NCBI RefSeq assembly: GCF_000427465.1
Contig: NZ_ATYB01000014.1
Location: forward strand, 1,883,570-1,947,569
From: Sinorhizobium arboris LMG 14919
Lineage (GTDB): Bacteria; Pseudomonadota; Alphaproteobacteria; Rhizobiales; Rhizobiaceae
DNA length: 64,000 nt
Direction of reading: 5' to 3'
This document shows positions 16,357 to 26,084 of this stretch, piece after piece; position 1 is the first letter of the stretch, and every line of letters begins with the position of its first letter. Under the pieces are notes generated by a model. It was not told the DNA's origin, searched no databases, and saw only the letters and a list, made by a program, of their open reading frames with translations. Both the position numbers and the translations under genes were made by a program.

Positions 16357-17199
16357 GTGACCAAGCCGAAGGTCGTCGTCGTTTTCCCCGTCTACAATGG
16401 CGAAAAGACACTCGTCAGCAGTCTGCGGTGCATTGCAGAACAGACGTTCGACGCCTTCGAAGCAATCATTCTCGACAATAAATCGACGGATAAGACGGTC
16501 GACATAGCCGAGCAATTTTGCAGATCGGATGATCGCTTCTCCGTCGTCAGGTGCGAAGAACATGTAAGCGCGATAGAGAACTTCGCGAGAGCAGTGCAAC
16601 TCGGCGCAGAACGCGGAGAATACTTTTGCCTGCGTGCATGTGATGATCACTCTTCGCCGGATTTCCTGGCTCGTCTGGTGCAGGCACTGGACCTCAATCC
16701 CGAAAAGCTTCTGGCTGCATGCCCGACCAAGCTGGTGGGACCAGGCGGAAGCAGAATCAAGACCCCGAACGATACCGCCTTCGATTTTACAAGGAAGTAC
16801 GTGTCCGGTCAGGTTCCAAGAAACCTGACCTTTCCTGCTGAGTGGATCTACGGTCTGTACAGAGCCGACGCAAAAGAACTGCTCATGTCGCGCTGGTTCG
16901 AACTTGGAAATCCTTGGTGTTTTGCATCCTACGTCGTGTCGGAGCTGGTGGTTCTAGATCTCGTCGTATACGTCGACGGACCCACATTTGATTTCACCTT
17001 GGGCTCAGGGTCTGAGCAGCGCTATGGCGCCAAGCGTTTCCGTGACAGACTTGGTCAGCGGCTGAGGTATACTGTAGGCTGCTACAACCTGAGGAAAAAA
17101 CTTCCGGCTGCCAGCCTTCTGACACGCTTTAAGTTCTTCCGAATGTGTTGGAACGATGCGCGTCGCAAGACCCGATATAAGCTTCTTTGGATCTTCTAA
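16357..17199 (+). CDS. Glycosyltransferase family 2 protein inside the prophage
   Basis: About 280 residues from a GTG at 16357; an in-frame ATG at 16207 would add 50 residues without family resemblance. VVVVFPVYNGEKTLVSSLRC, ILDNKSTDKT and the acidic CDDHSSPDFLARL are GT-A fold nucleotide-sugar binding features. It is the only plus-strand gene between the endolysin and tail genes, and its wobble positions are less GC-biased than its neighbours. This suggests a cargo (moron) gene, possibly modifying surface glycans and phage adsorption. Confidence 0.8.
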   Translation: MTKPKVVVVFPVYNGEKTLVSSLRCIAEQTFDAFEAIILDNKSTDKTVDIAEQFCRSDDRFSVVRCEEHVSAIENFARAVQLGAERGEYFCLRACDDHSSPDFLARLVQALDLNPEKLLAACPTKLVGPGGSRIKTPNDTAFDFTRKYVSGQVPRNLTFPAEWIYGLYRADAKELLMSRWFELGNPWCFASYVVSELVVLDLVVYVDGPTFDFTLGSGSEQRYGAKRFRDRLGQRLRYTVGCYNLRKKLPAASLLTRFKFFRMCWNDARRKTRYKLLWIF

Positions 17200-17328
17200 A
17201 TCGGACAGTCGCGACGAAACAGCCCGCAGAGCAGTCGAGTATCATCAGTCGGCCCGCCTGCGTGAAATCGGCTGCAAAGATGGTTGTGGCCTGTAGTTCG
17301 AAGGTCTGAAGGTCGATGGTGCCGAGGT

Positions 17329-17356
17329 CAAAATAGCAAAACCCGCGTACTGCGGG
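17329..17356 (-). terminator. Rho-independent terminator of the tail-gene operon
   Basis: Read on the minus strand, CCCGC-AGTAC-GCGGG is followed by TTTTGCTATTTT. It lies 140 bases after the last tail gene and faces the end of the convergent glycosyltransferase gene. Confidence 0.6.
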
Positions 17357-17494
17357 CCATTCGACTGGATAAGCGGAAGACCGGCGCGACGTGCACGGAC
17401 ACGGGTATCTCCAGAGCGAGCATGATCCTGATAAGACAACTGCCGGCTGGAAGCAGGACCGATGTATTCAGGTGTCGCTAACGGCGGGAAGACT

Positions 17495-17980
17495 CTATAA
17501 GTCGACACAAGCCAACCACATTTCGTCAACCTGTTCGTCGGAGAGACCCAGCGCGGCGGTAACGATAGCGATCAGCGGGTGCATTCGATTAAAAGTGGTG
17601 CCGTATTCCCATTCGATTTTCGCGACCTCCTTTGCGGTACTTTCTTGCATTCTCTCAATCGCCGCGGCGACCTGAACTAGGGTAAAGTCGTTATTGACGA
17701 GACCTAAACGAAATTGACGCGAGGTCAGCAAAGGTAGCGATGTACGAGTCTCGTTCGCCGTGGGCGGCACATAGCTGTGAACCGGGAATTCGGGGTGCCG
17801 CATCATCCACATTCGAATAGCTGGGTTCGCACCAACAGAGTCATTTGGCGTCGAAACATAGTGCTCAAAACGGTCTTCGACGCCGTTGACGCTTAGGGTG
17901 ACATCAAGCACGTAAGTACCAGGGGCCGCCATGTCAGTGATCTTGTGGACGGCAACAACTTCGAAAGTAGACTTTTGCAC
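17495..17980 (-). CDS. Phage tail-fibre-region protein (assembly-chaperone-like)
   Basis: A 161-residue protein. Its C-terminal ~75 residues (LTSRQFRLGLVNNDFTLVQV, EWEYGTTFNRMHPLI, ALGLSDEQVDEMW) follow the pattern of small proteins encoded after tail fibres in many alphaproteobacterial phages (XkdW-like). The N-terminal half is a small beta domain. It starts immediately after the fibre gene stop, consistent with coupled translation and a role in fibre assembly. Confidence 0.6.
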   Translation of the reverse strand: MQKSTFEVVAVHKITDMAAPGTYVLDVTLSVNGVEDRFEHYVSTPNDSVGANPAIRMWMMRHPEFPVHSYVPPTANETRTSLPLLTSRQFRLGLVNNDFTLVQVAAAIERMQESTAKEVAKIEWEYGTTFNRMHPLIAIVTAALGLSDEQVDEMWLACVDL

Positions 17981-18691
17981 TTAAGCAACCCTTTGCATAA
18001 TGTTGTACTCGCCGTTCGCATTGACTACCCCGCGCGAACGCCAAGTACCAGCCAACGCTGCTCCTGCGTGCGGGTGGGTCGAAGGGACGTAGTACCTGTT
18101 GATGGAGTTGTTGAGCGCGGGGCTGCTGGCTGCGTTGCGCGCGATGTTGGCATCGTTTCCCATTACCACAATGTGGCCCAGCGGGAAGCTTGTGTCGTTT
18201 GCTCCGGTCCCCGTATAAACCTCCGCCGCAGTAAACCCGAGGGCATGGGTGTGGCTGGTAGACGTGACGGAGTTTGTCGTCGAGTTGGTGATGTCGCCAG
18301 GTGTGCCGAGCGTCAGCGTGCGGTCCGCCGCAAGCGTGCCGCCGCCGGTCAGACCGTTGCCGGCGATGACCTGTTTCGCGGAGTTCGCCGGCGTGTATCC
18401 ATAGATCGAGTTCAGATCGGCGGAAGAGAGATTGCCCGAGTGATAGACGACGTATTCGGCGCCATTGACCTGGAATTCGAGGCTGTCGACTCCCCCTGAA
18501 TTCTTCAAGGTGAGGGCCGTGTCTCCGCCGGTCGCGACATCGTTATAGAGGCGTAGCCCCTGGTTGTCGCCGGTCCCGTCGACATACTGGATGTAGGCTT
18601 TGCGGGTGGTCGTTTGGTAAAACGAAATGTACGGATCGGTCGTCGTCGACGAACCGGTGAGCCGAAGCGCCTCACTGCCTGAAGCAGTCTC
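17981..18691 (-). pseudogene. Tail-fibre C-terminal part, 5' truncated
   Basis: The frame is open from 18691, just after a TGA at 18692-18694, with no good start. It encodes fibre-like sequence (SSTTTDPYISFYQ, YIQYVDGTGDNQGLRLYND, then SHTHALGF and PLGHIVVMGND). Within it, a TTG at 18508 overlaps the stop of the upstream frame (TTGA) and could restart translation to give 175 residues. The upstream part of the fibre gene is missing; the frame is fused out of phase to the ejection-protein gene around 18665-18692. Confidence 0.65.
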
Positions 18692-19860
18692 TCATTGGCG
18701 CGCGTCGGCGCGGTTTCCATCAAGGCTTGCGCTATCAGATCGCGTGTCTGCGTGTTCCGGCCAGCGATGGCGTTGGCGCTGCGCGTGAGAGCCTGGATCG
18801 CCGCCCCCTTAATTCCGCCCGTTGCAAACGCAGTGATCATCGTCGGATCGAACCCGCCTACATCGGCGATATCCGCCATGTTGTCGGCCACCCTCGGCTG
18901 AGTGAGTTGGATATTTCCGCCGCGCACCGACTGCCCCGGCGAAAGCGGCGCCGTCGATGGTTGCGGCGCTGCCTGGCTGCCTCCCTGCGGTCCCTGCTGG
19001 CCACCGTTAGGCATGATAGGCTGCACGACTCCACCGCCTTGGGACGGCGCCCCGAACACACCTTGAGGGGTTAGGAAAATCAGTTCACCGTTCGGGCCCG
19101 AAATCGTCTTCCTGGCGGCGAGCTGCTGCGCCTGCTCCGGAGTCAGCTGCCGGCTATCTATGAGACCGTTCAAGGCCTGTGCCTCGACAGAGTTGCCGCT
19201 GAATCGGAACGCGCCTTCAGGCGCATCGCTCCTCGGAGGCGCAATCCAATCGCCAGTATTCAGATCGTAGACGTTCCCATTGCCGGCGTTGATCAGTGGC
19301 TCGCGTTTGGGTTTTTTCGCGTCCTCCAATTCCAGTCGGCTCTTCTCAAGCCCGAGCTCATAGGCCGGGCCGTTGCGTTTCGCTTCATGCTCATAGCGCT
19401 GGCGCTCCATCCACATCTGCTGCTCGCGGGCGCTCTGCTGCTGCTGCTGCATCCGCTGCTGAAGCATCATATTCGCCACGGCCTTGTCCTCCGGCGTGGA
19501 GAACGGATGCGTGAGGATTTGGTAAAGGAGTTCTTCGGAAGAGCCTCCTTGCGGTGCCTGCTGCGGTGGCGGCGGCTGCATCTGAGTCTGGGCGACCAGC
19601 TGCGGCGGGACAGCGGGAGCGCCTATCTCTACCGGGGGCGGGAGCGGCGGGGCCGGCTGCTGCGGCTGCCCGCCGCCCGGAGCGGTCGGAAAGACTGCAT
19701 TGCGTTTGGCGAATCCGGCCGCAAGCCCCGCGCCGAGCATGCCCAGGCCGCCGCCGATGGTCTGCGGCAGGGCCTGTCCGAGAATTTGCGCCCGCAACCG
19801 CTTTGCCAGTTCTTCGCGCGAATCGGGCTTCGCGCCCTGGTAACCCGTATAGCCGCTCAT
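18505..19860 (-). pseudogene. Virion/DNA-ejection-type protein, 3' truncated by deletion
   Basis: An open frame of 451 residues starting MSGYTGYQGAKPDSREELAK. It has a Gly-rich hydrophobic stretch near residue 40, a Pro/Gln-rich linker, a Gln-rich coiled coil and a low-complexity region. The last ~60 residues are Arg/Pro-rich nonsense, because they are the tail-fibre sequence read in the wrong frame. The true protein therefore stops making sense near residue ~390. Position after the stabilisation and GNAT genes fits an ejection or internal virion protein. Its ATG overlaps the GNAT stop (ATGA). Confidence 0.6.
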
Positions 19861-20384
19861 CCCTTGTTTCCTGCATTGAAGAGCGCGCCGTAGTTGACCT
19901 GACGGAGGCCATCAGGCCGGCGCGACACAGCATGGCGTCTACCTCTGTTGACGGCGTGGTTGCGCCAGTCGTCATCTGTGAACGTGAAAATGATTTCCGC
20001 TTCCTCCCGGCCTCTCAGGCGCGGGATGCGGTAAGCCTTGAAGCCGAAACGCTCGGCTATTTCGGTCATCACGGTGTTACGCTCGGAAACCCGGAGGACG
20101 GCCATCTGGCAGCCGATCCGGCCGAAGGGGTAACCGAACATGGCCTTGAGCATCGGGCGTGTCAGCCAGCGCTTGCTGGTCGAAGCGGACGAAAGCTCTA
20201 TGACGCCGGCCTCGGGCGCGTAGTTGTGGAAGACGACGCCGGCGACGAGGCGCTGGCCCTCGATCATGCCCAGCGTCGTGAAATGCTCGAAACCTCGATC
20301 GCAGCCCGGAATGCGGCTGGCGACGAAGCGGGCGATGGCCTGATTGACGTCGGGGTTCGATGCCCCGCCCCAGATCAGGCTCAA
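19857..20384 (-). CDS. GNAT-like acyltransferase of phage structural operon
   Basis: A 175-residue protein from a TTG start that overlaps the previous stop (TTGA at 20381-20384). It reads SLIWGGASNPDVNQAIARFV, then GVVFHNYAPEAGVIELSSAS, PFGRIGCQMAVLRV and AERFGFKAYRIPRLRGREEA. This is the GNAT-like layout found in structural modules of P22-like alphaproteobacterial phages. Its role there is not established. The ATGA/TTGA overlaps on both sides indicate tight translational coupling. Confidence 0.65.
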   Translation of the reverse strand: MSLIWGGASNPDVNQAIARFVASRIPGCDRGFEHFTTLGMIEGQRLVAGVVFHNYAPEAGVIELSSASTSKRWLTRPMLKAMFGYPFGRIGCQMAVLRVSERNTVMTEIAERFGFKAYRIPRLRGREEAEIIFTFTDDDWRNHAVNRGRRHAVSRRPDGLRQVNYGALFNAGNKG

Positions 20385-21676
20385 GCGCTCGCCTCCCCGA
20401 CCGAGACCTGCACGGTGGCGAGATCGACCTCGATATCGAGCTTGAAGTTCCCGCCCGAGGTGATCACGCAGCCGACCGCGATCATGTCGCCGGCCGCCCG
20501 CACGTTCTGCCGGAAGTCGTAGCGCTGCACTTCGGAAACGCCGTCCCATATCGCCACGTCCCACAGGCCGACATCCCATTCCGACGAGGTCGCATCGCCC
20601 TCGCTCACCGCATTGAACGTCGGTGTCGACCGGTCATAGTCCGCCCTGGCGAACAGTCTGACTTTCGGCTTCGTTTTCGCCCGGAAGTACATATGCGCCA
20701 TCGTCGCCGTCGCCCGCTGCCCGAACTGGGCGGCCGGCGAGAATTGCGAAAGATAGGTCGCCGAAAAGGTCAGACCGTCATCCGTGCCGCCGGCGTCCCC
20801 CTGCCACATGTAGCCGTCGAGCGAGCCGAAGAAGAGCCCGCCCTGCAGCGTCTCGTAGCAGAGCGCCTGCCAGTTGCTGATCGTCGACCAGCGGCCGGTG
20901 AGCACGTTCAGGACGAAGGTCGTGTCGCTGACCACCGTGTTTTCCGGAAAGGCTACGAAAACGAGGTTCTGCTCGGGCCACTGCTTCAGCGTCCAGCCGG
21001 TTCCGGTGGCGTTCGCGGCTCGGCGCCAGTCATCCTCAATCGGACGGGAGACGGAGACGAGCGAAAGCGCCTGCCGGTCGCGCTGGAAAACCTGCGACAT
21101 CGGCGTGAGCCCGTCCGTCGTGGCAATGAGGATGTCGCCCCCTGCCCTGATCCAGGCATTTTTGCCGAGCGGCTTGCCGATCTGATAGACGCCCTTGAGG
21201 GCGAAGTCGGATGCGCTCGACGGATCGGAGCCCGCATAGACGGCGATCTCGCCCTCGGTCGAGACGAAGACGCACATGTCGTTGAGTCCGTCGCCGCTCT
21301 CCAGCGACCAGGAGAAGCCGGTCAGCAGAGAACCGCCCTTTTTCATCACGCCGCCGAGCGGAAACAGGGCCGCCGCCCCGCCCACCGCGTTCACCGGCAG
21401 GTAATAGGCGTCCAGCGTGCCGTTCTTCAGGAAGAACTCCCGGTTTTTGAACAGCCAGCCGTAATTCAGCTGCGCCATCGTCGTGCCGTCGGTGAATGTT
21501 ATGGCCGGCGCCGTCGTCCAGCTTGTGCCGTTATAAACGGAATTGCCTTCGCGCTGATGCGGCCGGCGCTCGACGATCAGGTCGGCGAAGGGCACCTCGT
21601 CCCATTCGTCGTTCGAGAGCAGGTTCTCTTCGCCGGTGCCGCCGGCGAAAACGAGGCGGCGCAGCTCCGCGATTGC
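20381..21676 (-). pseudogene. P22 gp10-like packaged-DNA stabilisation protein, 5' truncated
   Basis: The open frame runs from about 21676 (AIAELRRLVFAGGTGEENLL) to 20381. An internal GTG at 21595 gives 404 residues. Features such as VYNGTSWTTAPAITFTDG, MAQLNYGWLFKNREFFLKNG, a beta-propeller-like middle and LTGRWSTISNWQALCYETLQ match phage head-stabilisation (tail hub) proteins. The natural N-terminus is missing, and the frame joins the terminase gene directly. In P22-like phages portal, scaffold, coat and gp4 lie between these two genes. Confidence 0.7.
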
Positions 21677-22806
21677 GCCGCGAGCTGCTCGCCGCTGCCC
21701 TTGTCGTGCTGCAATCCGTCATGCGGCCATGCCCAGGGCATCGCCGCTCCCCAGGGCTTCAGTGCCGCCGCATGGATGATCGGCGTCGCCTCCCGCTCGC
21801 GATAGATCTTCGTCACGTGGAAGACGTCCGCATCCCGGTCCCAGGCGCAGCCGACCGCCGCGAAAGGATGATCCCAGCCGAAGTCGAGCCCGCCGATCTG
21901 CACCCAATGCCTCGGAACATCGAAGGGATCGACACGTATGCTCTCCTCGGTCACCGGAAAGATCCTGCCGGATCCGAGCGCCGGAACACCTCTGGTGCGC
22001 GCCTCGCGCTCGTGGGCGGGATAGCTGTCGATCACCCTTTGCCGCTCCTGCGGCGTATAGTGCTCCGCATCCTCGATCGTCATGGTAATGACCGCGCGGT
22101 CCTTCGATTCTTCCATCAGATATCTGGCGACGACCGCGCTCATGCCCTTGAGCGGCGTGAAGGTGACCGCGATGGCGCCGCGTGTGGCGTTGGTTCGGGT
22201 GATCCCCTCGAAGTAGACGTCCTCGGGCGGCTCCTCGTCGAACCAGACGTAATCCACCGTATTGGCCTGCCATTTGGCGCGGCCCTGTTCGTATGCCTTG
22301 AAGAGCAGCGTCGACGCTCTGCCCGAAACATGCCGCACCGTCACGCTGTCGAGAGCACCGGAAGCGCCGGCGCGGCGCGTCGTCGCCTTGATCGCCGCCT
22401 TCGGGAGAAATCCGGTGCCCCACTCCTCCTCATTCAGCGGTGGGCCGACCAGCAGCCGTTGCACCCCGTCACGCGTCAGTTCGTAGGACTCCGAGCCTGC
22501 CAGCATGACGATTGGCCGCTCGAACCGCCTGCCCTGCCACCAGTCGGGATAGCGCCCGGTCAGATGCATCGCAGCCTCCGCTGCGCCGGCCAGCGTCTTG
22601 CCGAGCTGGTTGCCCGCCATGAACAGCCGCTCGCGATAGGAAATGCCGGCCGCATGAAACTCCGACTGCTTGACATAGGGACGATAGGCGGAAAGCATGT
22701 CCGTTCTTCTCCGGCGGTGAAGCTCCGCCAGCAGCAGCAGCTGTTCCTTGAGCATTGCGGAAAGGCCGGGCGCACCGTTCGGCGCGGATGGTTCGGGTGT
22801 GCTCAT
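21577..22806 (-). pseudogene. Phage large terminase (TerL), 3' truncated
   Basis: An open frame of 409 residues from the ATG at 22806 (MSTPEPSAPNG). The ATPase half is intact: Walker A-type FMAGNQLGKTLAGAAEAAMH, then PIVMLAGSESYELTRDGVQR and Walker B region VDYVWFDEEPPEDVY. The nuclease half starts normally (GGLDFGWDHPFAAVGCAWDR) but after DGLQHDKGSGEQLAAQ the frame reads 31 residues of nonsense, which is the gp10-like sequence out of frame. The nuclease C-terminus is therefore lost and packaging is probably inactive. Confidence 0.75.
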
Positions 22807-22984
22807 CCGTGAACGTGCCTCTGGTTTTTGAAGGTTGCGGTGCCGCCGGCGCTCTTGCGTTCGGGCCGAATCGTCTTCCTTCTGCGCGCCGCGGGCGCCT
22901 GCCTGGACTGCGGCCGAATAAGATCGATAATGATCGCCCGGCATTGTCGCCGTGCTGATTGTACGACGTGCCTGAGGGAGGAAG

Positions 22985-23329
22985 ATGATGATCGAAGGCC
23001 ACTGCCATTGCAGGGCGGTCCGCGTTGCGGTCCCCGTCCGCCCCGAGACGCTCGGCGATTGCAACTGCTCGCTCTGCAGCAGGCTCGGTACCCTCTGGGG
23101 ATATTACCCGTCGACCGACGTCAGCATCGCCGATCCGGAAAGAAAGCTCGTCGGCTACGTGCAGGGCGATAGGACCCTGAGCATGTATCACTGCAGCGTT
23201 TGCGGCTGCACCACCCACTGGGCGCCGGTGGGCCGCAACGCGTCACGCATGGGAGTCAACATGCGCATTTTCGATCGCTCGGTCTGGGAGGACATCCCGC
23301 ACCGCCTGATCGACGGCGCGGGCTGGTGA
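22985..23329 (+). CDS. GFA family protein, small
   Basis: A 114-residue CENP-V/GFA-fold protein with zinc ligands HCHCRAVRV, CNCSLCSRLGTLWGYY and HCSVCGCTTHW. It differs clearly from the GFA protein at 10.3 kb. It is divergent from the terminase gene and lies between the two terminase subunits, so it is probably cargo rather than phage structure. The substrate is unknown. An in-frame ATG one codon later is also possible. Confidence 0.82.
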   Translation: MMIEGHCHCRAVRVAVPVRPETLGDCNCSLCSRLGTLWGYYPSTDVSIADPERKLVGYVQGDRTLSMYHCSVCGCTTHWAPVGRNASRMGVNMRIFDRSVWEDIPHRLIDGAGW

Positions 23330-23359
23330 GATCAACGACCTCGCGTGCTTCGCAAGCCT

Positions 23360-23515
23360 TCAGATTCTGCCCATCAGGAGCAATATCAGCAGAACCACGA
23401 CCAATACGCCGAGGATCCCTGAAGGACCGTAGCCCCAACCGGACGAATAGGGCCAGGCCGGAATGGCGCCGATCAAAAGCAGGATCAGAATGATGAGGAG
23501 GACGGTGCCAAGCAT
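23360..23515 (-). CDS. DUF3309 small membrane protein
   Basis: A 51-residue protein with two hydrophobic helices (MLGTVLLIILILLLIGAIPA and GVLVVVLLILLLMG) flanking WPYSSGWGYGPSG. This matches DUF3309, a widespread small proteobacterial membrane protein of unknown function. AAGGGAGAA precedes the ATG at 23515. Confidence 0.8.
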   Translation of the reverse strand: MLGTVLLIILILLLIGAIPAWPYSSGWGYGPSGILGVLVVVLLILLLMGRI

Positions 23516-23850
23516 ATCGCGGTTCTCCCTTGCACAATCGTACTTCCCAGGAACGAAATCACGCGCCAGATCAAGTTTCCGCAGCGACTTTTGCGCGTCT
23601 CGAAAGAAGTTGGAGTGCTACAAAGCACATTGTTCATCCTACCGAATGCGGAAAGTCACAATATGTTCCAGGCCCTCGCGATGCATAGAGGGGCATCATT
23701 CGATCAAAGGCGCGATCTCCTCCGCCATCCGGCTCCATTTTTTGACTTGTCACATATGGAACAGCGGCGCCGTACGAAAGACCCTTTTATCGGAGTGTTC
23801 TCATATGTGTGAGGACATGCTAATTTTAGCGTTTTCTCGGAGGGGAACCG
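23516..23850. other. Gap without a recognised gene
   Basis: Less GC-rich than its surroundings. No convincing coding sequence or RNA was seen. It must contain the promoter of the following plus-strand gene and that of the DUF3309 gene. Confidence 0.4.
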
Positions 23851-24255
23851 ATGCCACGTATTGCAAATCTCTATTTCAGAACCGCAATTATCTTTTTGAT
23901 CCTGGGCATTTCGATCGGCCTGCACATGTCGATATCGGGCAACCATGCCGCAACGGGCGCGCATGCCCATGCCAACCTGCTCGGCTGGGTCACCATGGCC
24001 ATCTTCGGAGGCTATCACGCGCTCAATCCGCAAAAGGCCGCAAGACGGCTGGCGATGGTCCAGTATGGCGTCTACACCTTCGGCGTGGCTGTCCTCATTC
24101 CGTCGCTCTACCTGCTCCTGTCCGGAAACGCCGCAATGGAGCCGGTCGTCGCCGTCTCGTCGCTGATCGCTTTCGCCGGCATCCTGCTCTTTGCCGTCAT
24201 CATTTTCTCGAGCGGTCAGGCTTCCGTCCCGGCAAGGGTGGCGCCAACCCACTGA
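23851..24255 (+). CDS. Small four-helix membrane protein resembling a haem-copper oxidase fragment
   Basis: A 134-residue protein with about four transmembrane segments. The region AHAHANLLGWVTMAIFGGYH resembles helix motifs of cbb3-type oxidase subunit I, and rhizobial homologues are often labelled cytochrome-c oxidase. It is far too short to be a catalytic subunit. A strong site (CGGAGGGGAA) precedes the ATG. It ends one base before the convergent small-terminase stop. Its function is not known. Confidence 0.7.
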   Translation: MPRIANLYFRTAIIFLILGISIGLHMSISGNHAATGAHAHANLLGWVTMAIFGGYHALNPQKAARRLAMVQYGVYTFGVAVLIPSLYLLLSGNAAMEPVVAVSSLIAFAGILLFAVIIFSSGQASVPARVAPTH

Positions 24256-24618
24256 TCATGCTTTGCGGAGCGGCGCGCGTTTCCGCCCGCCGCCGCCCTT
24301 CTTTCCGGCAGCGATCAAAGGCCGGATCGCAGCGTCCAGCGCGCGGATCCGGTCAATGAGCTGTTCGTCCGACAACTCCTCCACGCCGCCGGCTGCGGCA
24401 CTCAGGTCCTTCGGCAGAACCGAAGCGACGAACTTCAGGTAGGTTTCCGGCTTCTCGTCGCGAATGCGGGCGATGACGTCGACGCCATGCCGGGCAAAAT
24501 CCGCCCGCACGGCGCCGAGAAAGCTGCTTCCCAGCGGGCTGCCCTCACCTTTCGCAGCCGGCATTCCCGTCGCGTCGTCCGGCGCTTCCGCTTCCGGCGT
24601 GGCGCTTTGATCTTTCAT
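24256..24618 (-). CDS. Small terminase subunit-like protein
   Basis: A 120-residue protein. DVIARIRDEKPETYLKFVAS followed by VLPKDLSAA, then ELSDEQLIDRIRALDAAI and a basic GGGGRKRAPLRKA tail, is the pattern of small terminase or DNA-packaging proteins in alphaproteobacterial prophages. It is separated from the large terminase by 1.45 kb of oppositely oriented cargo genes, which is not the normal adjacent arrangement. Confidence 0.6.
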   Translation of the reverse strand: MKDQSATPEAEAPDDATGMPAAKGEGSPLGSSFLGAVRADFARHGVDVIARIRDEKPETYLKFVASVLPKDLSAAAGGVEELSDEQLIDRIRALDAAIRPLIAAGKKGGGGRKRAPLRKA

Positions 24619-24796
24619 TATGAACTTCTCCGCTCGTCGTCATTCTGGGCCGGCACCTAACGGCTACAATTTCTGGAACTGGATTGCCCGTCAAATGCAA
24701 TCCATAATTGCGCCCGGATCCCGGATCAGATTGAGGCGCAACGGGCCTGCACCGCCTCGTTTATGGAAGAGAAAACCGCCACGCCGGGAGGGAAAC

Positions 24797-25204
24797 GTGC
24801 ACCGAAACGTCGCCGCCGCTTTTTTCATTGTCGCCTCGACGGTCTCCTCCTCTGCGGGGGAACTGGGCGAACCGCGCTACTTCGTGAAAGCCTGGCTTCA
24901 AATGGCCGACAGGAGCTTCGAGCACTCGACCGGTTGGTGCGATGGAAAAGATGATTGTTTCATGCCGATCGGTGAGCACATGATTCAATTGCGGAATATG
25001 TCGGCCTCCTTCTACTCGCTCAGCTTTTGGAACGGTCCCTCGCAGCAGGATGCCTGCTGTGTGACCCGCACTGGTTTTCCGACGTTGCGCCTTTGGAGCG
25101 GACGTCCCCGCGTCGTTCCCCTTTACTACACCCCGAGAATATCGGGCGACCCGGGGCAAATACCCTTCGGCAAACTCGTCATAGCCGTCGAGTACCTGGG
25201 CTAA
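24797..25204 (+). CDS. Secreted protein of unknown function
   Basis: A 135-residue protein from a GTG at 24797 preceded by GGGAGGGAAAC. The signal peptide (VHRNVAAAFFIVASTVSSSAG) is followed by a mature part with four cysteines (GWCDGKDDCFM and DACCVTR) that could form disulfides. I do not recognise the family. It is probably periplasmic and lies among prophage genes as likely cargo. Confidence 0.55.
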   Translation: MHRNVAAAFFIVASTVSSSAGELGEPRYFVKAWLQMADRSFEHSTGWCDGKDDCFMPIGEHMIQLRNMSASFYSLSFWNGPSQQDACCVTRTGFPTLRLWSGRPRVVPLYYTPRISGDPGQIPFGKLVIAVEYLG

Positions 25205-26084
25205 CCGGCTCCGGTCGCCGAGGCCAAGTCTCTCTGAACACGTTTCGCGGGTACTGCGTTGGATCAAGTGTATTTGCGGCCGGCGATGCCGCCACTCGCC
25301 CGGCGCCGCTGGCGCCTGCATCATGCGAGGTTGGGGGTCGACGCGTCTTCTCGCAGAATCCGCCAGGCGGATTCGGGAGACGCGGAAGGCGCATCGCCGG
25401 CCGCACACGGTGCCGCCGCGTCCTTGGAACGCGCAGCATCGCCGTGAGCCATGAATTGGAAATGAGGAGCACGTCGCACCGAGAGGAGCGCCGGATGTGT
25501 TCGAGGGCGCTTCTCCAGGATCAGAGCAGGAGCCGAGGGTATCCTCGACGTGATCTAGCCCGCTTACCGAAGCCTTGAGAGGATAAAATTCCTATCCTTG
25601 ATTTATGGAATAGCGCAACTGCCCCGCGGTTCGCAAGCCTTCACCCGGCAGAATGTAGTCGTTTTTCGATTTACCCACGGGAAATCTTTCCTATGTCTCA
25701 CGGCGGACTGGACAAGGTGAGTTCGTTTGCTGCGGCCGCGCGCACCCCGCTGCAAGGATGCCTGCAGGCAAGAGGCTGCTCAAATTTTGTTGTACAGATG
25801 TATATTATAATTTCCTTGCATAAGACATTGGCCTCTGCTTCAATCCAGGCAGGCTGATGCACAAGGGCTAGGGTATATACTTCGATATTGATGCCTCGCA
25901 GGAAAGGCAGCATTCAATTCGCCATCGGTGCTCGATGTCGGATGGCGTTGCGTGCCGAGGCGAGAATACATTGCTTTGAACATTTATCTTTAAAGACCGA
26001 ATTTTAGTCCCGCATCCCGGTCGCTCCGGGGAACCACAGCTGCCCACGATGCATTTTGCCTTCCCGAGAGAAGGAGCTTTGTCC
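25205..26084. other. 880-base stretch without a convincing gene
   Basis: The first ~350 bases are GC-rich and open in several frames but show no family or start signal. From about 25590 the composition falls, with AT-rich patches near 25785-25825. The palindrome AGGATAAAATTCCTATCCT lies at 25580-25598. It may be decayed prophage DNA. Confidence 0.4.
25580..25598. repeat. AGGATA-N7-TATCCT palindrome, copy 1
   Basis: Perfect 6-bp arms around AAATTCC. The same 19-mer with one change occurs at 27217-27235. The two copies bracket 1.6 kb containing a BA14K gene and two small genes. Confidence 0.6.
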
